In this document: one piece after another, positions 21,541 through 32,965 of the stretch | Layout: every line of letters starts with the position of its first letter | Position numbering within the stretch: the stretch's first letter is position 1 | From: Limonium bicolor | Lineage: Eukaryota; Streptophyta; Magnoliopsida; Caryophyllales; Plumbaginaceae | Assembly (NCBI GenBank): GCA_023374045.1 | Contig: CM041776.1 | Location: forward strand, 345,649,636 to 345,713,635 | Direction of reading: 5' to 3' | Length of the DNA: 64,000 bases | Notes under the pieces: generated by a model | Seen by the model: the letters and a program-made list of their open reading frames with translations, nothing else | Told to the model about the DNA's origin: nothing | Database searches by the model: none | Made by a program: the position numbers and the translations under genes

Positions 21541-23313
21541 TTAGAAAACAGAAGCATCAAACAGAGGAGAACAAACACACCAAATCAACACAAACTGTCA
21601 ATTTATCACTCACACCAAGTCAAATTGAAAAGCAGGAGACCACAGGGGTTTAACCGGTTAGGAAAAATGCAACAAACAATGTCTAATTGCACACACGAAC
21701 CAGATGTTAAACCCATGCCAACACCACATGGCTGAACTTCCACACCGAATCAGAATCACCACCTACCTTGATTAACAGCAAAATTATCCAACAATCTGAA
21801 GCAGTAGACGCAACCCAAACAATCCAGTAACCAGACACAGACTAACCGCAACTCAATTCCCACATTTGACATTCTAAAATCAGAAAACGAAGGGTAGAAA
21901 CCTAAAGTATCGAAGCTCCAAAATCTGCATTACGAACCTGAATTCGGGAGAGTAGATCTACCCCGCAGTTCACAACAGAGTAGCCTCAAATGATCTGAAA
22001 TTCTAACGCAGCAATACAGTCACTGAATTCAACACGACAACAACCCAAAAATCAGAACTGAAGAGGAAAGGGACTTAATTCCAATCACAATCTGAAATCT
22101 GAATACCTAACCTGTAGAAGAAGTAGCGATTACTCAGCAATAGAGGTTCACGATCCGGAGTAACTCTCGATTGCAACAGTGCACAAAACAACACAGAGGA
22201 TAACACTCGAGAGAGAGAGAGAAGAACGGTTGTTCAGACTTTTGAAACTGACGCTCTCTACTTACCAGTAATCATGTGAAATAGATCATGCAATACAATT
22301 AAAGAGCCTTCCTTAATTAAATGAATTGAATTACCTTAACTCATAATTATGAAGGGAAATGACCTCCTTACCTTTGTCCTTTTATTCAAATGTCACATAA
22401 GTTCACCCACTTAGCAAAATAACATAAACCAGATATAGTATAATGTTGCGAAATTCCAGGTTATAACATTGGGAATCAAATTAAAGAATTAATTAATTTC
22501 ATTCTAGTTCCTTTTCCTAAATCTTGATTAAAGTGACTAACAAACAATTGAAAGAAAAATTAGGTTACACATCCTTTTCCTTTCCTAAAACATCCAAATT
22601 AATCAAATGCCCCCTAAGGTCCATAAAGTGTTCTTGTATATGAAGACTTTCATCACAATGATTAATCTAAGGTTGAGCAAAACTAATGGAATCGCAGCTA
22701 CTACTTCAAATTGGATTTCTCTAAGTCTCCCAATCATTAACCCAAAAAGTGAGTAAAAATGTGAATACTTAAGAAGTTGCATCATAAACATGGTTAACCA
22801 AACATCCGCCATAAATGTGACACTATCGGCTTAAATACTTAACTCCTTTATTAATAGTTGATAAATATGAAGTTAGACAATTCGCTGAGAATGGAGTCAC
22901 TCACGAAATTGCAAAGTTTCAAACTGATGAGCGCATGGTTTAACATTTGATCAGAAAGGGTTGGACACTAGTTTCAAACAAACCCACAACCCATTGACAC
23001 AGATGTTTGCCCGGACATGCATGTCTGTGGTTGGGCGTGTCATGTCCAACGTCAAACCAAGAGTAGAACCAAAACGATAAAATTCTTGATGAAATACAGC
23101 TTAGTACTTTGGTTTCAGCTTTCTTCCCATGTAAGAGGATCACCAATCAAAGTTTAATAGAACCAACTTGGTGCTCTGTTAGGGAAAATGGTCACAACAA
23201 TCATTATGTTTTGCATGATGAAAATGGGGTTTAGGTACCCTTTCCGTTTTTCCTTTTCATCTTCCTCCCAAATTCAAACTTTCCATTTTCCTTCATCCTT
23301 CACACCCATAAAA
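21541..23313. other. Non-coding segment with a possible minus-strand leader
   Basis: No convincing protein is seen. At about 22100-22260 the minus strand looks like a plant transcript leader: a GA/CT microsatellite (22209-22224 on the plus strand) and CTTCTACAG|GTTAGG, which resembles an intron donor, then T-rich sequence. A sequence similar to GTCCGGACATGC is at 23010-23025. The rest is AT-rich. Confidence 0.35.
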
Positions 23314-24758
23314 ATGGCCAAATCACACTTGCATGCTCGTTGATGAACTGTCGACTCTCTGTGCAGAGCTCTTTCTTACGAAGGAAGAGGGAATGCCCAC
23401 GATCATGGATGAAGTGGTCGACGAGAGTAAACCCTCATGTTTGATCGATGTCTTCTTTTAAAGCTCTTCTCCTCTATAAGCATGACATATAAGTAATGGA
23501 GTCTACTCTCGGTTGAGTATGGAAGTTAAAAGGTGATTTCAAGGTCAAATTAGCTGGTAAAAATTTGTTCATATTTGATTTGAGAAATCAGAAATGGTGC
23601 ATGTTGTTTTGAAACAAGAAGAAGGCCCTTAAGGACAACGATTTTCACGACATTCCTATTTGGGTAAGAGTCCATGATGTACAATTTCTGTTTTAGTGTA
23701 AAGATTTTACATGCAGATTAGGTAACTATTTTAGAAAATTTCCAAACTATGGGGAAGAGGATGGTGTGTAGGTGGGGAACATATACTTATTCGAGTGTTG
23801 TTAGATGTCCATCTATCTTTTCTCAGATGTGTTACTATATCGTTGGATGAGGGTAACTCTTTATTGTATGAGTCACCTACGAATGTATGTTAGCAATATG
23901 TTTTCATTGTGGTCTTCTCTAGCATGCAACAACTGGCTGCCCCAATCATACGGAGCCTCGAGCGGGAGTCTATTCCTATGGGCCGTGGTTACATGCTTTG
24001 GAGCTATGATTTGGGTAGAAAGCTACCGCTGAGAAAGATAATGAATTCTGGAAGATCATTTGTGGCATCGATGGAATGCCTTTCCCCATTAAGGCTGGTC
24101 CATCTACCGGAAATCATGCCTATGAAAGCAAGAGAGACTCACCATCGGAAGCTAACAACCTCTCAACCCAACCCAATTGAGCAACCTGAAATATAGGAGG
24201 CAGTTGATGCGGTTGATGAAGGGAAGCTACATGACGTCCCCATTCTCATGCTGGCTAAACGACTCCCAATGGTAATAGGATGGAAGAAAATGAACTATCA
24301 TCAAGTTATAAATGATGGAACTCTCGAGAAGGTTTGGTCCTCATAAAAATCTCTACCACAAGGTAAGAAAGGTAGATTGGCTCAAGTTAAATAAGAAGCC
24401 TCACTTGGTAGTCGATTTAGTGCTTGACAAGGAAGCCATTCATTCAGCTAATAATTTATCCAATACTGCGGCAACCCCCTAGATGATGGGTTTCCAAGAA
24501 AAATGATTCATGATTTATGCGGTTGTAAGGATTGGTGTAGCTCTGATGCAATCATGTATGTTTTTTGGCTATCAACAACACCACTTTGGAGGGGGTGTTT
24601 GTCTCTTAAAATCGATAATGACGTTTTTAATGGCGTTGACATGTATATATTTTATGGGATTTGTAGTTTCCTTTGTTCGCCCCCCTTGTTTAAATGTTAT
24701 GGTAGGTAAATTAGTAGTGCTAAATGTAGTTATGGTCTTATCATTTTTTCATAGCAGG
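23314..24758 (+). pseudogene. LINE ORF1 remnant, 5' part, split by CACTA
   Basis: An ATG at 23314 opens a decayed L1 ORF1. Blocks include LFLTKEEG, KGDFKVKLAGKNLFIFDLRN (about 23535-23590), DNDFHDIPIWVRVHDVQF (about 23635-23690), CRLGNYFRKFPNYGEEDG, a degraded CCHC region near 23900, then KDNEFWKIICGIDGMPFP (about 24035). It matches the LINE at 2516 block for block. No endonuclease or RT follows. The 3' tail resumes after the CACTA insertion at 43301-43549. Confidence 0.75.
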
Positions 24759-24779
24759 CACTGCTGGAAAAAAAAAGAA

Positions 24780-25140
24780 TAAACAACTTTTTTATTTGTC
24801 TTTTGGAACATTTTATAAACGTTTTTTATGCTAGCAACACAAATGGTCGAACCTCTTAAAGAACGCGTTGTAAGCGTTTTTATACATTAATTTAAAAGAA
24901 CGCTTATTGCTAATGCGTTTTTTAAGGTGTGTAAGGTGGCGGGAATCTACGAGGCATAAAGAACGCTTTCATCTTGAAGCATTCTTTATGTCTGACTATA
25001 AAAGACGCTTGTTTAATACAAGCGTTATTTATGAAGCTTTATAAAAAACGCTTATATTGATAAGAGTTCTTTATGACATTTGGCGCGAGAGTATAAGAAA
25101 CGCTTATACATATAAGCGTTTCTTATATGGTCCTCTTGTT
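24780..25140. repeat. Left subterminal repeat zone of the CACTA element
   Basis: Direct and inverted copies of AAGAACGCTT and AAGCGTTTTT-type decamers recur about every 30-60 bases, forming small hairpins. In the superfamily such motifs are binding sites for the transposition proteins. Confidence 0.8.
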
Positions 25141-26348
25141 ATATTTTTATTTTTATACAATTTATTACCCTGCGCATAACACAAAATTAAATACGCGCTA
25201 CAATCACAAATTGCCATTCACAACCTGTTTGCATTATATATATACCAGATCAACCAAACTGGTGAATTTTAATAGATCAACAGCAGTACTTTGTTTGCAT
25301 TAATATTATACCAGCGCACATAGGCTTAAGTGTAGTACTGATCAACTACAACATTTATAACTAGCTAGTTAACCAAACTACTAAAAATGGTTCAAGTTTG
25401 ATCATAACAATACAACCATTTGAAAAAAGAAAAGATAGCTACATGACTCATGACTTCTTCTGATCAATTTAGTGCTTTCAACACATGTGTGCTCCTTGAC
25501 AAACTTGAGATCGGCTTGTGAATAAGTATTGAGAAGAAATCAACAAGCTGCACGCGAGAATTATAAAAGTTATCAAGTACACCAGTTAAACTTATCCAAA
25601 CATACACAAACAGTTAAATCACCAATTCAAACACAAAAGTACTTATAATGTGTACCTGAGAAGAAATTTCCAATTCGCTAAGACAGTTGTTACCTCTGTT
25701 AAAGATGAAAGTACCGACGATCATGATGATTCTTCTACTGATACAAAAGAGACAGAATAAGAAAAACTTGATACAAAAGAGACAGAGGCAGATACAGATG
25801 AAAGGATGAATGAGAACTCTGAAACAGAGAGGTTGAAGAAACTGGCTAAAAAGTTAAGTGAGGTTGCCACAAAGTAGAGTCCAGTGGAGATTAACGAATT
25901 ATTGGCCCACTTCATGACCTTGAATGAAGAAAATGGTTTTCTAGAATAGTTATATGAGGAGGAGAAGAAGCAACTTAGTCGATTATATGGTGGCATGGGG
26001 GACTATATGAAGATAAAGTGGTACCAGATCGCCCGGTTGATGAGTTTCATGACTTATGAATGGAGATGGAGATGGAGAAGCTAGGAACTTCCCCATCTCC
26101 AGTTTTGATTGGATTCGCATCTTCTTTCAGTTTTGAACATCAATAGGTTTGAGAATCTTCAAGCACTTGGACATGAATGTCTGTAGATTGCATGCAGTCA
26201 ATTGGAATACTAGCCACACACTGTTGACGTGGGGTGCATCATACCTTTTTAAAAAAACTAGATGAAGATCCCTTGGCAATTAAAAAGATTGAGAGATTCC
26301 CCCTAAGTAGGATTCCCCCTGAGTTTGCATGTTAAGCGTCTTTAAAAA

Positions 26349-26656
26349 ATGATAGCAATAAGTGACTGCTTTTATGCACAATAAATGACAGCTTTTATGT
26401 TATACTATAACCATAGTAGAATTTCTACTATGGTTATAGTATAACATAAAAGCTGTCATTTATTGTGCATAAAAGCTGTCACTTATTGCAATCAAGAAAC
26501 AAATGATAGCAATAAGTGACAACTTCTATGCACAATACGTGACAGCTTTTATGTTATACTATAACCATAGTAGAAAGTTTTCTACTACGGTTACAGTATA
26601 ACATAAAAGCTGTCACTTATTGTGCATAAAAGTTGTCACTTATTGCTATCATTTGT
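26349..26656. repeat. Two adjacent hairpins at the palindrome centre
   Basis: 26350-26494 and 26503-26656 are each almost perfectly self-complementary around CATAGTAGAA. Within each arm the unit AATAAGTGACAGCTTTTATG occurs twice in tandem. Direct, inverted and higher-order palindromic symmetry are thus stacked in 300 bases. Confidence 0.9.
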
Positions 26657-27127
26657 TAAAGACGCTTAACATGCATGCAAACTCTGGGGGAATCCTACTT
26701 AGGGGGAATCTCTCAATCTTTTTAATTGCCAAGGGACCTTCATCTAGTTTTTTTTAAAAGATACAATGCACCCCACATCAATAGTGTGTGGCTAGTATTC
26801 CAATTGACTGCATGAAATCTACAGACATTCATGTCCTAGTGTTTAAAGATTTCTCAGACCTATCGATGTTCAAACTGAAAGAAGATGCGAATCCAATCGA
26901 AATTGGAGATGGAGAAGTGCCTAGCTTGTCCATCTCAATCTCCATCCATAAGTCATGAAACTCATCAACCGGGCGAATTGGTACCACTTTATCTTCATAT
27001 AGTCCCCCATGCCACCATATAATCGACTAAGTTTCCTCTTCTCCTCCTCATATAACTATTCTAGAAAACCGTTTTCTTCATTCAAGGTCATGAAGTGGGC
27101 CAGTAATTCATTAATCGCCACCGGACT

Positions 27128-27328
27128 CTACTTCGTGGCAGCCTCACTTAACTTTTTAGCCAATTTCTTCAACCTCTCTATTTCTGAGTTCTTATTCATC
27201 CTTTCATCTGTATCTGCCTCTGTCTCTTTTGTATCATGCTTTTCTTCTTCTGTCTCTTTTGTATCAGTAGAAGAATCATCATGATCGTCGGTACTTTGAT
27301 CTTCAACAGAGGCAGCAACTGTCTCCAT
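27128..27328 (-). pseudogene. Acidic coiled-coil-like remnant (right arm copy)
   Basis: The 66-residue frame is rich in D, E, T and K (TDTKETEEEKHDTKETEADT), then a heptad-like ERLKKLAKKLSEAATK ending in TAG. Beyond the stop the frame goes on with INELLAHFMTLNEENGFLE. The mirror copy is on the plus strand at about 25690-25990 with the same stops. Low-complexity acidic then helical sequence just before PPT-like tracts would fit a Sirevirus env-like or gag tail. I do not recognise it firmly. Confidence 0.4.
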
Positions 27329-27330
27329 CG

Positions 27331-28041
27331 GCCAAATTCACTTGGCTTTTTATCCGATTTTCTCTGTGATGTTTCTGAAGATCAATACCACTCGGTCTCT
27401 GCTATGTCATCCCCAAAGTTTTTACTAGTGTTGTCCAGTTCTGATTGTTCGATCTACTGAAGCTTCCACAACATATATACTAGTCATAGGTGACTAAAGG
27501 AGAAAGAGAGAAGGAAGGTCGTGAAGGAAAATAAAGTTGGTGGCCTGGGCCCGTCCGTGGATGACGATCGAAGGTGCTTAGGCGCTAGCCAAAAAATGTA
27601 GAGGGATACTAAAATAATAGCTACAAGAAATTAAGAAGCTGTAAGTAGAGGTCTCTAATATGGCCAATGGTTGTCATATATAGATTTCCTAAACATTAGA
27701 GGGTTAATGTGAAGGAACTTAAAAGTTTGATGTTGGTATTGGTAGAAACATAGATAAACTTCTGGGTGGATGTTAAGGTAAAAACAATATGGGGAAGGGG
27801 ATGTCAGGCAAGCTGACGATGCCGTAATGCTATGTCTGTATAATTAATTAATACACCCTATAGTCATCTAATAGTATGTTATACTATAATATAATATAAC
27901 ATTAATACACTCTATAGTCATCTAACCAAATTAATTTCACCATAACTACGTGGCTATATTTGTATGCATGCCGAAACGCATTATATTTGACGCCTAATAT
28001 TAAACACATTAATTCCCAAGTCCATTGTACAACTAGCAAGT
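27331..28041. other. CACTA internal non-coding sequence
   Basis: AT-rich sequence lies between the inverted repeat and the tandem duplication, with TATAATATAAT-type runs near 27880. No feature was recognised. Confidence 0.4.
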
Positions 28042-28409
28042 AAAAATCAGCACATAGTACAAATAGATGCGCGCGACAGTTTGGTTTGCATGCAAAATTA
28101 TTCCCAAACACACATACACTTTATTTCACGCTTTTAATCCCAAACAAACAGAGTATATATGTTCCTGATTAACAAGTTTGGTTTGCAAAATTACCTAATT
28201 GTAGAATAGAGGCGATAAAAATCAGCACACGTACAGTACAACAATAGATAGATGCGCGCGCGACACAGTTTGGTTTGCATGCAAAATTATTCCCAAACAC
28301 ACACTTTATTTCATCACGCCTTTTAATCCCAAACAAACAGAGCATGTATGTTCCTGATTAACAAGTTTGGTTTGCAAAATTACCTCATCAGCAGAAGAAT
28401 AGAGGCGAT
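28042..28409. repeat. Tandem duplication, about 175-190-bp unit
   Basis: The first unit (28042-28216) begins AAAAATCAGCACA and the second (28217-28409) repeats it: GATGCGCGCG, TTTGGTTTGCATGCAAAATT, CAAACAAACAGAG, ATGTTCCTGATTAACAAG, TTTGCAAAATTACCT. Degenerate continuations with ATGTTCC and GCAAAATTACC follow to about 28640. The same motif pair forms the tandem repeat in the CACTA element at 61652. Confidence 0.85.
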
Positions 28410-28825
28410 ACATCTAGCGCGCATGTATGTTCCTTTCGCTAGTTGGGGTTGTAAAATATTTCTATGTAGAGTGAATCCAGAGGCGCCGTGCGTGCGACAG
28501 GGCATGTATGTCCGGTTCGTGCGATTTTGCAAATATTAATTACCGATCGAAAGATGATATGACAAAAAAGGATAGGCATGCATATATATATATTTGTTCA
28601 CAGATTGAGGGCAAAATTACCGATAGCGAGAGGCGCCGATATCGATCGACGCATGCATGTGGCCTGCCTTCATCGCCCCAGTTCTGCCGGAAGATAGAAT
28701 ATTGAAGATCGATGCCGAGCGCAGTATCAGGAGGGAAGAGAAGAGAGGCGCGGCGGCAGCAAATATTGGTAATTTATGGGTCAGTGGTATCGATTAAGAA
28801 GAGATAGAGCCGGAGAGCGAGGTAT

Positions 28826-31800
28826 TGAAATACCCCAAACCTTAATATATTGATGAACTATCTAATTATAATATACTAAGGCTATAACATGCCTTAGAAA
28901 CATTAGAAAAGAGTAAACAACAATGTACACAAAACATGCCTTAAGCGTTTCAACCGAAAACGCACCTTAGAGCACAAAAATGTGCTTTAAAGAAAAATGT
29001 GCTTTAAGCATGTATACATGGAACGAAAAGGCTAATGAGCCTAAATACCATAAAGAAATAAGGGGAAAACAATGAAATGGTCATAGGAACCATTACGTAT
29101 ACACACAAATTAAGTATACAAGGTCTACAGTAAAACAGGTACTAAACTAACGAAAGTCAAGGAGAAACCACTAAACGACTTGGTTTAAATTGGAATGAGC
29201 AACATGCTATTTCATGAACAAAGTATCTAAAGGTTGTAAATATATTAAGGACACATTTAAACTAGCCAAAACAAATTGCATAATCAATGTGAACCTAGAA
29301 GCACATAAAATGGTGTTTTAAGGCATTTTTGGCTATATAACATACCTAACACATGGTATAAGTCCTTATGAACGAGATTAATACATCTAATGTTACATAA
29401 ATACAAGGTATAAACACAAAAAATCAGGTCAAATGAGACCAAGGGCTGCCGACTTCAAGGGTGAGTCATTAGCTCACAAAATGCTTTAAATTCACTATTA
29501 CACCTACCAAAACTTTCCTTGAGTGCCATATCACCTTGTCCCCTGAGTAATTCATTAATCAGACACTTACCTATTATTATGAGAGCTCCCAAATTCATAT
29601 CTCCTCCTCTCTTTGAAGAAACAACACAAAAACTCGATTGTTCTTAGATTAGTACCTTAAAGAACTCCTTGCCTTGTAGAAATGATAACTTTCTTGTCCT
29701 AACTCCAAATAACAAGCTTGATAGCTCGTTGGAATCCTCATTAAAATAGATTTAAAACCATAGCTCATGAGCCCCCAGATTCTCAGGAAAAACCATGAAG
29801 AAGTGCCTTTGATTCTTGAGGTAAAACATTGCCTTCTTGAAAACTTCTTGTTATTTGTGTTTTGTTAAAGCCTATTGGCATGGGATACTAACCCTTCTTA
29901 TTCTTCATCTTATTATATAATTTTGGGGACAATTCCTCTAGCAAATTGCTGGCAAAATTTCTAAGGAATCCAAGCTTAGATATTAAGCTAAAAGGTTAAT
30001 ATACAAGGTAAATCCTACAACTACCTATTTCAAGGTTCTAAATATTGATCTATATATGATCTAACCTATTGTATATCTTGTTTATTATTGCCGAACTTGT
30101 TAGATGTTAGATTTAATTTTTGGCACCTAAAATGTTAATACTTTGTAAATCTAAAATTAGATTTATAACCCTTATGATATAAACTTCAATATAAGCTATC
30201 ATAATATATAAGAAAAATTCATATACTATAATTTATGGGGTGGCCGAAAATTAAGAGAACATATGTGAGTTAGGAAAATTATATAACTAAGTTAAAGTAA
30301 AGGAATTAGTATAATTAAGAGTAATATGTTAAATTTGAGAAGTTTTGGTTGTATATTATCATTGCCTAAAATATATGAGTTATTATGGAATTTATGAAGT
30401 TTAGGTGATGAGAAAATAATTGTAGAATTAAGTTTACAATTTATAAAGAGTTTATAAGTATTACTAGGATTTATAAGGTTTTGGGTATATTTAAAGTTAA
30501 TAAAAGATGGTATATATGTACTATAACATTAGGTAATAAAATCTGGTGATTTGGTGATGTTTAAAATGATTTTTGATGTTCAAAAATCTGTAGGAAAATT
30601 AATTACAAAAATTAGAAATTAATTGGAGTCAAATTGGTTAATAAATGAGTTTGGATAAAAGAATAGACCACAAGGGTAAAATGGTAATTTTCCTGGTCAA
30701 ACATGGTAAAACGTGGTCAGACTTGGTCAATGACAGTTTTATAAAATGTTTAGAGGAGCTAGAATAAAATTTGTAGCAAAAGATTAGATTTTAAAAGGAT
30801 AAAGGAATAAAAAGTTAAGTTAAATTAACTTTAGGGGTAATTTGGTAATTTCTGGAAAATTGAGGGTTTGACCGTAATAGACTGGTCAAACCTAGGTATA
30901 CTTTAGTAATTGACCAAAAGTAAAGAAGAGAATTATGAGTAAATAATATAAATAAACACATTTCTAAGCGTTTAGATTGTCTAAAGGAATTTAATAAAGA
31001 AATTAGAAACAAGTTGCAAATGAAACGGAGTTAAAACGGGCTTAAACGAGACCCGTACGAGGGGTATACCCGTAATTTAGGAAAATAAGATTAAATAGTA
31101 TTTAAAATATTTTAATGTATATGCAAGTTGTTTTGGAAAAAGAAGTAAATACGTATTGATACGGAGTATCATACGGACGTATACGTAAGTTTTGGTATAC
31201 ATGGAAAATACCCATATACGTGAATAGTACCCGTATGCATGAATAGTAAATAAGTATACATGAATAGTAAATACATATACATGAATAGTAAATACGTATA
31301 CATGAATAATAAATACGTATATATGAATAGTAGAATACGAGACGTATACGTGAATAGTAAAATACGGTGAATAGTGAAAATATGAAAATTAAGTTATTTA
31401 ACCACGCCGTCCTAATGAACTATGGGAGCGGAGTAAGGTGACCGGAATAGTCGAGACGTCATCTAGGAGCAGACAAACGTCGATAGGCTAAGGTATGGGA
31501 TTCTTGTAGCTTGCTTGCTAACGGGGTCTACCTCGGTTTGTGTGCTATGTGTTATTGTGATACGACTAAACAAGATTAAGCATGGAACCGATCTACTGTA
31601 TTGTTATTGTGTGTCCATTGCACACTAACACGACTCGATTTAGAGCTTGTTCATTAACTATGTTTAATAACAATTGTATAAGTTTATAAATACTCCCTAT
31701 TGTTAGTTGGTTAATACCGAGAGAGGTTTAACTAACAAATTGTCAATGAGACTTCAACTAACTGGAACTTGGGGGGAGAGGAATCTGGGACTGACTCCGG

Positions 31801-32739
31801 TCATGCATGTTTAGGTTAGGAGGTCGGCATCTGTATCAGATCCGTCTTCCGCATATGGCTCGTCTACGACTTGTCGCCTAGGGTCGACAAACAGACCCGA
31901 CCATCTCGAGTGAATAGTTCGAGGTGGGAGGCAAATTCAGGAGGCGCGGGAGGGTCAAGCCTACATCCCTCATAACTTAAGAATTTGTGTTTATTGACCC
32001 CAATGGAGCTAATAACTCATTGGCAAGGGTTACTTTGACCCGACAAAAATAAACAAATTAGTTAGAGAACAACCAGTACTTTTAAGAGAACGGTTGACAC
32101 TTATAAGGTATGGTCAAACACGAGAACTAAACAATTCTCAGGCCTCAGGAGTTAGGAATCTAATTTACTCATTAATGGGCATCCATTACGACGTTCTATT
32201 TATTGGAGCTGTGAATGTTTCACATGGATGTGTTGTTTGTTATCGTACTTCTTATTATTATTTGTATGAAAAATCAACTGCATGTATACGACAAAGTAGT
32301 CGTGTGTAGCCCCGTTAGCTTGTGGGCTGCACGTCTTCTGTACCAGTAATGTGCTGAGCCCCTTGTGGCCTGTGATTTAAACTTTGCAGGTAGGTGCCAG
32401 ACGAGGAATCAACCTGAGAGTAGGAGTGGGTAGAGTACTAAGGGTTTAATTTGCATTACGAGGTGTGCCTGTACACTTGTTTTATAAACTGTGGTAGTAA
32501 GTTGTAATAATAGGAGGGATACTTCGAACTCGGTATTATATTTTGTTTTAAGACTTTGTACGCACTTACGTTCGGTATACTCGGGTCCGTCAGACCGTAG
32601 CTTGAAACTAGAATAAGCCTAGTTAGTCACGTGGGTGATTAACGGCGGTAACACCAACTTATAGTATTTTTCCGCTGTGTTGTAATATTGTTGCCGGTGT
32701 GTTATGCGATGGTTCAGGTTTAGCAGTTGGGGTGTTACA
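28826..32739 (+). repeat. 5' LTR of the AlkB chromovirus
   Basis: The 3914-bp LTR begins TGAAATACCCCAAACC and ends GGGGTGTTACA. It matches 38988-42877 with scattered substitutions and small indels. It includes a short tandem array at about 31211-31380. Confidence 0.9.
31211..31380. repeat. 21-bp tandem array in the LTR
   Basis: About eight copies of a unit like TGAATAGTAAATACGTATACA lie here. The corresponding part of the 3' LTR (about 41367-41515) has a different number and order of units, so the array changed length after insertion. Confidence 0.8.
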
Positions 32740-32744
32740 AAAAG

Positions 32745-32756
32745 TGGTATCAGAGC
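32745..32756 (+). other. Primer binding site (initiator tRNA-Met)
   Basis: TGGTATCAGAGC lies five bases after the 5' LTR. It is the standard plant LTR-retrotransposon site complementary to the 3' end of initiator methionine tRNA. Confidence 0.9.
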
Positions 32757-32965
32757 GTAGTTACGCTCTGATGACTAGAGTTGCCAAACTAGAGTAGATA
32801 CCGAGTTAGAGTAATAGTCATGGGTATGGGTGTGAGATAATAGTGTGAGCTGAGTCAGATAACCACTAATAAGGGTGGAGTATCTTACTGTCTAAAAGGA
32901 TGCTATAAACGCTTAAACCAAAGCCTTTGTAATCACGAGCTTACTGTGCATTTATACTTTTTCAG

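Larger units (their letters stand above)
25680..27330. repeat. 1.65-kb near-perfect inverted repeat
   Basis: 25680-26500 and 26510-27330 are inverted copies with few differences; examples are GACGATCATGATGATTCTTC near 25716 and its complement near 27275. Each arm reads outside to inside: an acidic lysine/glutamate-rich coding remnant, two AGATTCCCCCT-type tracts, then a hairpin block. The same in-frame stops occur in both arms (after ATK and after GFLE), so the damage came before the duplication. The PPT-like tracts suggest each arm is the 3' end of a Sirevirus-like element. Confidence 0.9.

Noticed and set aside
21111..21735. Several overlapping ORFs rich in CVRT and CPN
   Set aside because: They are by-products of the palindromic tandem array; every frame gives similar short repeats.
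25721..27284. Mirror-image 91-codon ORFs at 25721-25996 and 27009-27284
   Set aside because: They are antisense to the acidic lysine/glutamate-rich frame in the arms and mirror each other only because of the inverted repeat.
32094..32309. 71-codon ORF conserved at 42232-42447
   Set aside because: The conservation comes from the two LTRs being copies; there is no independent sign of coding.
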